Part shown: piece by piece, positions 52,882 to 60,219 of the stretch
Layout: the number at the start of each line of letters is the position of its first letter
Numbering within the stretch: the first letter of the stretch is position 1
Assembly (NCBI RefSeq): GCF_943371865.1
Contig: NZ_CALRWL010000004.1
Location: 62,001-126,000 of the forward strand
DNA length: 64,000 nt
Direction of reading: 5' to 3'
Origin: Azorhizobium sp943371865
GTDB lineage: Bacteria > Pseudomonadota > Alphaproteobacteria > Rhizobiales > Xanthobacteraceae
Translations under genes and position numbers: made by a program
The notes under the pieces: generated by a model
Database searches by the model: none
What the model saw: the letters and a program-made list of their open reading frames with translations, nothing else
Told to the model about the DNA's origin: nothing

Positions 52882-55503
52882 TCAGCCCTCGGTCTTCGGC
52901 GCCACCAGCCGCAGCACCGTCGCCGCCAGCAGGTCGAGCGAGACATGGGATGTGCTCAGCAGGGCCTTCACCTGCCGCGCCAACTCCGGATCGCCGTCAC
53001 GGGGAGAGATGATCACCAGGGGCATCTTCTCCCCGTCGTGGCGGCGCAGATGCGGCAGCAGCGCCAGCCCGGCGCCGGAGGGCGGCGCCAGATCCAGGAT
53101 GACGGCATCGAAATCCCGCTCCGACAAAGCGGCGCGGGCCTGTGCCAGGTCGGCGGCGGAGCAGAGGTCCACCGTGGGCGCCAGCATCTGCAGCACCTGC
53201 TCGCGCACGGTGGCATCTTGCTCCAGATGCAGCACGGCGGGGCGGCCGGCGCGACCATCCCGCCATATGACCGGGTCCAAGGCGTTGAGCAGGTGGGCGG
53301 GCGCCACGGGCTTTTCGAGCCAGTCCAGGATTTGCAGCGCCTCGGCTTCCCCCGGCGCCAGGGCGCCGCCGCGCGCCCGGGCGGATACCACCATCAGCGG
53401 CACCGTCTCGGTCGCGTGCGCCTGCCGCAAGGTGCGGATCAGGCTGATGCCGTCGCCATCGGGCAGCACCAGATCCACCAGGATCGCCTTGTAGGCGGTG
53501 CCGCGGGCGTGCGCCGCCGCCGCCGCCGCGCTGCCGGCCACATGGAGCGACAGGCCGGCCTGGGACAGCAGGGCGGACAGCACCGCGGCACTGTCCAGAT
53601 CGTCCTCCACCAGCAGCACGTCGGCAGCTGCCCGCGCCGGCACCGATGCCGATGCCGGCGCGGGCGGGGGGCTCGCCGGCGGCGGGTCGGCCGGGCGCAC
53701 GGGGGCGGCCGGCGGGCTGGCCGGGGCCATGGTCGGGAGCGGGTGGGAACCGTCGCCCGCCGGCAAGTCCAGGTGGAAGACCGTGCCCACGTCCAGCTCG
53801 GTCTCGAACGCCAGGGTGCCCCCGTGCCGGTCGACGATCTCCTTGGCGATGGCGAGGCCAAGGCCGGTGCCGCCGCGCTGGCGGGTGTCGGAATTGTCCG
53901 CCTGGGCGAAGCGGGTGAACATGGCCGGGCGGAAGCTCTCCGGAATGCCGGTGCCGTGGTCGCGCACGGACACCCGCACCGTGCGCTCCCGGCGGGCCAC
54001 GCTCACCTCCACCGCACTGCCGGCGGGCGAGAATTTCACCGCATTGGAAATCAGATTGGTCAGCACCTGGATCAGGCGGTCGCCGTCGCCGATCACCCCG
54101 GTGTCGCCCGGCCCCACGTCGAGGGAGAGGGTGACCCCGTGTTCCAGCGCAAAGCCGCTGGTCTGGTCCAAAGCGCGCTGGGCCACCTCCGCCAGCACCA
54201 GCGGCTCGCGGGCGAAGGTCACGGAGGAGGACTGCATCTTCTCGATGTCGAGAATGTCGTTGATCAGCCGCACCAGCCGGCGGCTGTTCTGCGAGGCGAT
54301 GGTGACGAGGCGCTGGGCGGCCTCCGGCAGCGGGCCGGTGGCGCCCCCCGCCAGCAGGCCCAGCGAGCCGGCGATGGAGGTCAAAGGCGTGCGCAGTTCG
54401 TGGCTGACGGTGGAGACGAACTCGTTCTTCATCACCTCGGCGCGCTTGCGCTCGGTGATGTCGTGCAGCACCGCCACCAAAGCGTGGCCGTCGCTGGAGC
54501 GCATCTCGCCGATGGCCACGTCCACCGGCACGGTGGTGCCGTCCTTGCGCAGCCCCACCAGTTCGCGCACCTCGCCGCCGTCGCGGGCGGCGGCGTCCAG
54601 GGTGGCCAGGAACTCCGGCTCGCTGGTGCCCTCGGGAATCTGGAACAACAGGCCCAGGTGCCGGTCCACCAATTCCTCCGGCGTCCATCCCAGCAAGCGG
54701 GAGGTGGCGGGATTGGCGGTCTCGATGCAGCCGGCGGCATTGACGGTGATGATGGAATCCATGGCGCTGGCCAGGATGGCGCGGTGGCGCGACAGGGTAT
54801 CGCCCAGCGCCTGCTCGGCGCGGCGGCGGCCGATGAGATGGGCGATCACGATCAGGGTGGAGGCGGCCACCACGGCGATGGCGGCGGCGAGCAGGGTGAT
54901 CAGGGTCTGCTTGGTGCGCTGGCCGACGATGCGCACCTCGCGGGTGCGGGCGGCGATGGCGGCGATCTCTGCGTCCGAGACGCTCTGCACCGTGGCGGCG
55001 ATCTGGTCCATGATCTCCTTGCCGCGGCGGACCTGCAGCACGGTGGCCGCATAGGCGCCCAGCTTGGTGCGGGCCTCCACCATGGCCTGGAGCAGGCGCA
55101 TTTCCTCGTCGGTGAGCCGGGCGAGGGCGGCCAGAAGGGCGGTGTGCTCGGGCCGTTCCACGGCGAAGGCGGCCACCTGCTGAATCTTCTGGAGAATGCT
55201 GGCGCGGGTTTCCTGCAGCGGCGGCAGGAATTCCGGCTCGCCGGTGATGACGAAGCCGCGGGCGGCGCTCTCGGCGGTCAGGATCTCTTCATAGATGAAT
55301 TGCAGGTCCGCCCGGATGGTGGACGAATAGATCAGATCCTCGCGGGCATGCTGGCTGGCGGCGAACTCGCGGAAGCTGGCAAATCCCACCGCGAACACGA
55401 TCAGGATGGAGGCCAAAGCGGCGAGCACCGCGATGATGGAGACCCCGCGAATGCCGCGCCGGTGGCGTCGGCGTTCCTGGCGTGCGATGGCCCGCGCGTT
55501 CAT
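52882..55503 (-). CDS. Membrane hybrid histidine kinase: CHASE3, PAS, HisKA, HATPase, two REC domains
   Basis: 873 residues. Transmembrane helices at about 22-43 and 201-223 flank a periplasmic CHASE3-like helical domain (EILTAESAARGFVITGEPEF). A PAS domain follows (243-353), then HisKA with SHELRTPLTS (H368), and HATPase with LTNLISNAVKFSPAG and GGTGLGLAIAKEIV. A Pro/Ala linker leads to REC1 (VEDDLDSA, AILVDLVLPDGDG) and a more divergent REC2 (AVILDLAPPSGAG), which lacks the usual acidic pair after its first strand. It should start a phosphorelay, probably to the adjacent single-REC protein. Start is the ATG at 55503; the upstream extension is basic. Confidence 0.93.
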   Translation of the reverse strand: MNARAIARQERRRHRRGIRGVSIIAVLAALASILIVFAVGFASFREFAASQHAREDLIYSSTIRADLQFIYEEILTAESAARGFVITGEPEFLPPLQETRASILQKIQQVAAFAVERPEHTALLAALARLTDEEMRLLQAMVEARTKLGAYAATVLQVRRGKEIMDQIAATVQSVSDAEIAAIAARTREVRIVGQRTKQTLITLLAAAIAVVAASTLIVIAHLIGRRRAEQALGDTLSRHRAILASAMDSIITVNAAGCIETANPATSRLLGWTPEELVDRHLGLLFQIPEGTSEPEFLATLDAAARDGGEVRELVGLRKDGTTVPVDVAIGEMRSSDGHALVAVLHDITERKRAEVMKNEFVSTVSHELRTPLTSIAGSLGLLAGGATGPLPEAAQRLVTIASQNSRRLVRLINDILDIEKMQSSSVTFAREPLVLAEVAQRALDQTSGFALEHGVTLSLDVGPGDTGVIGDGDRLIQVLTNLISNAVKFSPAGSAVEVSVARRERTVRVSVRDHGTGIPESFRPAMFTRFAQADNSDTRQRGGTGLGLAIAKEIVDRHGGTLAFETELDVGTVFHLDLPAGDGSHPLPTMAPASPPAAPVRPADPPPASPPPAPASASVPARAAADVLLVEDDLDSAAVLSALLSQAGLSLHVAGSAAAAAAHARGTAYKAILVDLVLPDGDGISLIRTLRQAHATETVPLMVVSARARGGALAPGEAEALQILDWLEKPVAPAHLLNALDPVIWRDGRAGRPAVLHLEQDATVREQVLQMLAPTVDLCSAADLAQARAALSERDFDAVILDLAPPSGAGLALLPHLRRHDGEKMPLVIISPRDGDPELARQVKALLSTSHVSLDLLAATVLRLVAPKTEG

Positions 55504-55738
55504 GGGCGAGGCCCCAGGGCGCTGGCGGCCCCGTGGGTGCGCGCCTGCCGCCCGACGCAAGGGAAGCCGGCCAGCGGGCGGACGAGGGGAACGGACATCG
55601 GAACTCCGCGCGCGGATGGCCCAGGGCATCCGGCAGCCCGGCACCTGGGATCCATACTGGCGGCCAAACGGTAAAAGGCGAGGAAATTTTCCAATGCCCC
55701 CCTGGTGCAGGCGACCGGCCGCAGCCGGATCGCGGCGC

Positions 55739-56506
55739 TCAGAGCGTGGTGTCTTCCACCGTCAGGTCCAGCCAGGCATCCAGGAACCGCTCCAGCCAGT
55801 GGCAGACGGCGGGGTCATGGCGATACCAGCCGTCGAAATGCGCATCGCTGGGCTGGGCGCCGGGCTGGGAGAGCTTGGCGGCGCCCTTGGAGGTCCAGCG
55901 GCACATCATCTCGTGGGTGACTTCGGGATGGAACTGCACCGCAAATCCGTGCCGCCCGTGGCGGAAGGCCTGGTTGGGGAACACCTCGCCGGTGGCCAGC
56001 AGCTCGGTGCCCCGGGGCAGATCGAAGCCCTCGGAATGCCAGTGATAGACATGGCTGGGCCAGGGCAGCAGCTCGGCGCCGGCGGGGGTGGGGGTCAGGG
56101 GGTAATAGCCGATCTCGCTGAGGCCATCCGCATGGCGCCCGACGGTGGCGCCCAAGTGCTTGGCCATGAGCTGTGCCCCCAGGCACACCCCCAGCAGCGG
56201 CGTATCGGCGGCCATGGCCTTGCCGACGAACTCCATCTCGGTGCGCAGCCAGGGCAGGGGATCGTTGACGCTCATGGGGCCGCCGAACACCATCACGCCC
56301 ACATGGTCGTCGAGATGGTCCGGCAGGTCTTCGCCCAGGGCCGGGCGGCGCACGTCGAGCGTATAGCCGCGCAGCTCGATCAGCCGGCCGATCCGCCCCG
56401 GCGTGGAATGCGCCTGGTGCAGGATGGTGAGGATGCGTCCATGCGGCTCCTGCGCGCCCGCGTCGCGGGCGTGGCCCGGAGGCCGTGCGTCAACTCTTGT
56501 GTCCAC
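55739..56506 (-). CDS. Class I glutamine amidotransferase-like protein
   Basis: About 255 residues. The nucleophile elbow is LLGVCLGAQLMAKHLGA (cysteine) and the histidine-glutamate pair is in AVQFHPEVTHEMM, so the catalytic triad is complete. The N-terminus ILTILHQAHSTPGRIG and VMVFGGPMSVND match GATase1 proteins annotated as GMP-synthase-like. The amide acceptor is unknown, as no synthase domain is attached. No ATG fits the start; the GTG at 56506 is proposed, overlapping the TerB gene by 17 bases, which suggests coupling. Confidence 0.85.
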   Translation of the reverse strand: MDTRVDARPPGHARDAGAQEPHGRILTILHQAHSTPGRIGRLIELRGYTLDVRRPALGEDLPDHLDDHVGVMVFGGPMSVNDPLPWLRTEMEFVGKAMAADTPLLGVCLGAQLMAKHLGATVGRHADGLSEIGYYPLTPTPAGAELLPWPSHVYHWHSEGFDLPRGTELLATGEVFPNQAFRHGRHGFAVQFHPEVTHEMMCRWTSKGAAKLSQPGAQPSDAHFDGWYRHDPAVCHWLERFLDAWLDLTVEDTTL

Positions 56507-56969
56507 CGTCCGCTTCTGCCTCCTTGCGCACCTCGCGCCGAATGCGCACCCGGTCACGCGAGCCGATGTTCAGCAGTTCGGCCGCGCGCCACACCAGATT
56601 GTCCTCGAACTCGGTCAGGCCGCCGTCCGCATAGGCGACCTCGAACATCATCTCCACCACCCGCAGCCGGCCCTCGTCGTCGAGGGCGCGGTTGAGGATG
56701 CTGGTGAAGGCGTAAAGATCCACCGCTTCCGCATCGCGGGCGATGGCCAGTTCCACCAGGGCCTCCGTTTCGGCGGCGCTCAGGTCGAAGCGGGCCGAGA
56801 GGATGGCGGAGAGCACGCTGCGCTCTTCCTCCGTGACGGCGCCGTCGATGGCCATGACGTGAACCAGCAGCACCGCGGCGGCGAGACGATAGTCATTCTC
56901 TTCAAACGCGCTGGTATCGCGCCGTCCGCCGGAGATGTCGGAGATGAACTCGGAGAGCGCGCGGAACAT
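56490..56969 (-). CDS. TerB-family protein
   Basis: 159 residues, all-helical. LAAAVLLVHVMAIDGAVTEEERSVL and VVEMMFEVAYADGGLTEFEDNLV are the two halves of a TerB fold, each with the acidic D-G-x-(V/L)-T-x-x-E that can bind metal. TerB proteins are tied to tellurite and other envelope or phage stress, but stand-alone family members are widespread and uncharacterised. Start is the ATG at 56969 with GAGGGG upstream. No terC or other ter genes are present. Confidence 0.87.
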   Translation of the reverse strand: MFRALSEFISDISGGRRDTSAFEENDYRLAAAVLLVHVMAIDGAVTEEERSVLSAILSARFDLSAAETEALVELAIARDAEAVDLYAFTSILNRALDDEGRLRVVEMMFEVAYADGGLTEFEDNLVWRAAELLNIGSRDRVRIRREVRKEAEADGGHKS

Positions 56970-57123
56970 GAAGCCCCTCTGAACATGGCCTGTCAAAGAG
57001 GAGACATGAAAGCGCGGGCCGGAGCAAGGTGTCGCGGCCCCCGCCGCCTTTCGGGAAAAGGGCTTGCGATGCATTTTTGCCCACTGTGGCCGCATTCACA
57101 CGCCCAGGGCACAATTCCCGTTG

Positions 57124-57432
57124 TCATTGCCCCTGCTGGGGCGACGGCAGCGGCATGCGACGGGTGCTGCCGCCCTGGATACGGGTGGAGGAATCCCCCT
57201 CGGACGGCCGCGTGGTGGGGGGCGGCGGCGGCGTGAGATTCTGCCGCGGCGCCGGCGGCGACAGGTTCTGCCCGGGGACCGGGGCGATATAGGCCGGATT
57301 GGTATAGGGCTGAAGCTGCGCCGCATGGGCGGCGCTGGTCCCGGTCCCGGTCACGGCCAGCGCGCCCAGCAGCGCCATCACGGCCACGCGCCGACGGCTG
57401 GGTCGCGGCTGGTGGGTGAAACTCTGGCGCAT
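57124..57432 (-). CDS. Small secreted proline-rich protein
   Basis: 102 residues, no family recognised. The signal peptide (VAVMALLGALAVTGTGTSAA) is cleaved near AHA-A. The mature part repeats GQNLSPPAP / RQNLTPPPPP and is otherwise Pro/Thr/Ser/Gln-rich, so it is probably extended in the periplasm. The ATG at 57432 has GGGAGG as ribosome site, which supports real translation. No partner is evident. Confidence 0.7.
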   Translation of the reverse strand: MRQSFTHQPRPSRRRVAVMALLGALAVTGTGTSAAHAAQLQPYTNPAYIAPVPGQNLSPPAPRQNLTPPPPPTTRPSEGDSSTRIQGGSTRRMPLPSPQQGQ

Positions 57433-57545
57433 GCGGGCCTCCCGGTGTCCGTTTCCTTGCAGATGGGGTCAAGCGCGCCGCGCCGCAAGCGGTTCACCCG
57501 CGCCCCAGGCCGGGCCGCGGCTGCTTCGCAGCCCGCGACACGCGG

Positions 57546-57767
57546 TCAGTAGGGCGTGGGCGCGGAGGTTTCCGGCCGCGGCCGCGGCATCAGGCGCACC
57601 GTGGCGGCGGGAGCGGAGATATGGGTGCCGCCGTCCTCGGCGTGGATCACCACCAGTCCCTCCGCCCATTGCGGGCTGGTGTCCACGAGGCGGCTGATCC
57701 CCAGGCCGACGGTCATCGCCACCACCGCGGTCAACAGGGCCAGCGATCCTTCCTTCAACATGAACAT
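57546..57767 (-). CDS. Single-helix small membrane protein, probable general-stress gene
   Basis: 73 residues. One membrane helix near the N-terminus (ALLTAVVAMTVGLGISRLV) is followed by a periplasmic or cytoplasmic part SPQWAEGLVVIHAEDGGTHI and a Pro/Arg/Thr-rich tail ending SAPTPY. Of three clustered ATGs (57773, 57767, 57761), that at 57767 has GAGG at the best distance. An EcfG-type promoter lies 81 bases upstream. No family recognised. Confidence 0.65.
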   Translation of the reverse strand: MFMLKEGSLALLTAVVAMTVGLGISRLVDTSPQWAEGLVVIHAEDGGTHISAPAATVRLMPRPRPETSAPTPY

Positions 57768-58403
57768 CGGCATCCTCGGATCTCGGCCGTGTCCCGGCGG
57801 GACAGGGGCCGTTCTGGGCGATGGCGTGGCAAAATCGTGTCCACCAGTAACGCCAACGGGGCGGCCGGGGTTCCCGGCCGGTACGTTGCTGTGCCGCGTG
57901 CGGAAAAACATCTTCGCGAAAGACGTTTTACGCCCGTCCACAGCACAGCTTGCGGGCGAACATGACCCCAGCATGATTTCAAAACGTTAAGATCCCCGGC
58001 GCGGGCGCGGGATTGTGAACAGCGGGGATAGAAGGGCAAAGGAAGGTGTGCCTCACCGGCGCCGTTGCTTCGGCGTGGGCCGGAACAGCTGTCATCCAGG
58101 CCGCGACATGGCGGCCATGGCGGCAAGAGGGGGACATGCGGAGGGGAAGCCTGCGGGCGGTCACGATGGGACGGCATGAGCGCAGGGCGGCGCGGGCTGG
58201 GGGATGTCCGGTCACAGCGACCGCATCCTCTCCGGGGCCTCGCGGGAGGAGGCGAGCGGCCACCCCGCCGGATATCGAGAGGGGGGAGGGGGATCCGGCG
58301 CGGCGGCCGCTCAGTCCTATAAGCGTGCGGAAGGCGTGATGTTCCGGCGCCGGATCACACTCTTTCGGATGATCCGCGCACCGCGATCAGCGGCGGCTTG
58401 CGC
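57768..58403. other. 636-base region without a supported gene
   Basis: Contains the EcfG-type promoter for the gene at 57767 and an imperfect AT-rich hairpin around 57903-57928 (AAACATCTT... AAGACGTTT). Short frames on both strands lack ribosome sites and signals. The right part (58040-58400) is GC-rich and featureless to my eye; the last gene of the DUF883 operon ends at its border. Confidence 0.55.
57849..57874 (-). promoter_or_regulatory. EcfG-type promoter for the 73-residue membrane protein
   Basis: Read on the minus strand: GGAAC (57874-57870), 17-base spacer, CGTT (57852-57849). It points at the gene starting at 57767. Confidence 0.6.
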
Positions 58404-58739
58404 TCACCGCCGCCGGCCCATGATCACCGCCTGCAGCACCCCCACGCCCGCGGCCATGGCCACGGTGGCGAAGGGGTGGCGTTCGGCAAAGCGGGTGACC
58501 GTGGACAAGGTGCCCAGCCCGAGGGCCGAGGCGCCGAAGGCAGGGCTGGACCGCCGCCGCCACAGCGCGATCATGGCGAACAGGCCGGTGAGGACCAGGG
58601 CGGCGGCCGCGGTGAGCAGGGCCGCCACCGGGGTGTGGAAATGCCGCTCCAGAAGAGCAAAGAGGCCGATCGCGAGAAAGGCCTCCGTGATCCAGAGAAA
58701 TCCCGCGGCGAGGATGAGAAGCAGGGCGCGGGCGGCCAT
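58404..58739 (-). CDS. Membrane protein, YqjE/phage-holin-like partner of DUF883
   Basis: 111 residues with a long N-terminal helix pair (LLLILAAGFLWITEAFLAIGLFALL and VAALLTAAAALVLTGLFAMIAL) and a C-terminal segment, HPFATVAMAAGVGVLQAVIMGRR, that resembles the end of DUF883 proteins. It lies ten bases downstream of the DUF883 gene, like yqjE next to yqjD. Start is the ATG at 58739. Role unknown; presumably stress-induced with its partner. Confidence 0.75.
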   Translation of the reverse strand: MAARALLLILAAGFLWITEAFLAIGLFALLERHFHTPVAALLTAAAALVLTGLFAMIALWRRRSSPAFGASALGLGTLSTVTRFAERHPFATVAMAAGVGVLQAVIMGRRR

Positions 58740-58749
58740 GGCGCGCCGC

Positions 58750-59043
58750 TCAGCGACGCAGCATGATGTGGCCGAGCAGGGCACCCACGCCCGCGGCGAT
58801 CGCCACGGCCGCGAACGGCTGGGTCTGGATGCGCTCGCGCAGGGTTTCGGCCTGGGTTTCCGCCCAATCCTTCACTTCGCCCGCCGCCGCTTCCGCGTCA
58901 TAGGCAGCGCCCTTGACGCCGTCCCGGGCGGTGATGCCGAGGGTTTCCACCAGCTTGGCGAAATCCACCCGCAGCTGCTCGAGGTCCGCCCGCACATCCG
59001 AGAGGCTGGGTTCAGTGGCCGCGATGTCCGGCTGTTCGACCAT
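58750..59043 (-). CDS. DUF883 (ElaB/YqjD-like) membrane-anchored protein
   Basis: 97 residues: a long amphipathic helix (LSDVRADLEQLRVDFAKLVE to WAETQAETLRERIQTQ) and a C-terminal membrane segment PFAAVAIAAGVGALLGHIML. ElaB and YqjD of E. coli are stationary-phase proteins that tether to the inner membrane and bind ribosomes. Start is the ATG at 59043 with GGAGAA upstream. An EcfG-type promoter lies 57 bases before it, so stress induction is expected. Confidence 0.88.
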   Translation of the reverse strand: MVEQPDIAATEPSLSDVRADLEQLRVDFAKLVETLGITARDGVKGAAYDAEAAAGEVKDWAETQAETLRERIQTQPFAAVAIAAGVGALLGHIMLRR

Positions 59044-59100
59044 GGTCGTTCTCCGCATTGTCAAAAGGTGGCCCGGCCCGAAGATCGGACGCACCTCATT

Positions 59101-59126
59101 AACGTTGCCCGCAGCGGTAAAGTTCC
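59101..59126 (-). promoter_or_regulatory. EcfG-type promoter of the DUF883 operon
   Basis: Read on the minus strand: GGAAC (59126-59122), 17-base spacer, CGTT (59104-59101), in the gap after the phyR stop. Confidence 0.72.
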
Positions 59127-59156
59127 AGCTTGGCCGGAGGCTTTACGGCGCTGCGT

Positions 59157-59960
59157 TCAGGCGATGCGGGTCGCGGGCGCAGAGGCGGCGTGCGCCGCCG
59201 CCTTGTCCTGATGGAAGAACAGCGCCTGGGCGATGGTCGCCTTCACGGTCTCGCTCAGGAACGGCTTGGTGATGAGATAGGTGGGCTCCGGCCGCTCGCC
59301 GGTGAGCAGGCGATCGGGGAAGGCGGTGATGAAGATCACCGGCACATCGAAGGTCTGGAGGATGTCGGTGACCGCATCGATGCCGGACGAGCCGTCCGCC
59401 AGCTGAATATCCGCCAGAACCAGGCCGAAGTCCCCGTGCTGCGCCAGTTCCACCGCCTTGCTGTGGGTGGGCGCGACGCCGACGATCTCGTGGCCGAGTT
59501 CGGACACCAGGGTCTTGAGATCCAGTGCGATGACCCATTCATCCTCGATGATGAGAACGCGGGTGGCGAGCTGGTGGTCGATTTCCGCCTGGGCGGCGAT
59601 CACCTGGGCTTCGATCTCTTCCACCGAGACGCACAGGATCGAGGCGGTTTCGGCGAAGGAGAAACCCTCCATGGCGGTGAGCAGCAAAGCGACCCGCGAG
59701 CCCACGTTCAGCGACTGCAGCCGCTGGTCGGTGTGCGTGCCGGTACCGGCGGCGCTGTTGGGGCGAATGCCGAACACCTGGTGGAAGGCGCGATAGAGCG
59801 AGACCCGCGGCGAGATCGCCGGATCAATGCTCACGCGGCCGTCAAGCACCGCCTGAAGCGTGTCACGGACCAGACCGTCGCCGGCCTTCTGAGAGCCGAG
59901 CAGCGCGCGGGCATAGCGACGCAGAAACGGAAGCTGCTTGATAAGCTGTTGCTGTGGCAT
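59157..59960 (-). CDS. phyR: General stress response regulator PhyR
   Basis: 267 residues: a sigma-factor-like domain (about 1-130; LPFLRRYARALLGSQKAGDG, ALLLTAMEGFSFAETASIL) joined to a C-terminal receiver (135-260) with IIEDEWVIA, phosphoacceptor D184 in VLADIQLADGSSG, ITAFPDR and the lysine of LITKPFLS. When phosphorylated, PhyR binds the anti-sigma factor NepR through its sigma-like half and frees EcfG. The ATG at 59960 lies 33 bases downstream of an EcfG-type promoter, giving positive feedback. The kinase gene is divergent. Confidence 0.96.
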   Translation of the reverse strand: MPQQQLIKQLPFLRRYARALLGSQKAGDGLVRDTLQAVLDGRVSIDPAISPRVSLYRAFHQVFGIRPNSAAGTGTHTDQRLQSLNVGSRVALLLTAMEGFSFAETASILCVSVEEIEAQVIAAQAEIDHQLATRVLIIEDEWVIALDLKTLVSELGHEIVGVAPTHSKAVELAQHGDFGLVLADIQLADGSSGIDAVTDILQTFDVPVIFITAFPDRLLTGERPEPTYLITKPFLSETVKATIAQALFFHQDKAAAHAASAPATRIA

Positions 59961-59992
59961 GGGGGTGTTTTCGCCTCGAACAAGTCGCTTAT

Positions 59993-60017
59993 AACGCACC
60001 CGGCCGGAGAAAGTTCC
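59993..60017 (-). promoter_or_regulatory. EcfG-type promoter of phyR
   Basis: Read on the minus strand: GGAAC (60017-60013), 16-base spacer, CGTT (59996-59993), 32 bases before the phyR ATG. Confidence 0.78.
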
Positions 60018-60219
60018 CGCAGGCGCGGAAAACCTTCGCCCGTGCGAGGAACAGAAAGCCGGGATCCGCATTGTACTCCAGGTGCTCCACAGATGCAGCC
60101 CACCCGATGCGTGACGCGATGGATCGCCGGGTGCGCGCCGCTGCGACGCAGGTGAGCCCGTGGTAGGTGAGTTGCCCGGCAGACGCGTTCCATCTGCCGG
60201 AACCGAACGGGAGCAATAG

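Noticed and set aside
52441..55674. Open frame of over 1000 codons on the plus strand opposite the hybrid kinase
   Set aside because: Gly/His/Arg-rich shadow of the kinase and receiver genes with no recognisable domain; the minus-strand frames carry intact catalytic motifs.
60041..60065. GGAAC-N16-CATT as a ninth stress promoter, for the HisKA_2 gene
   Set aside because: The -10 element deviates from CGTT and it lies about 150 bases from the start; not counted with the exact matches.
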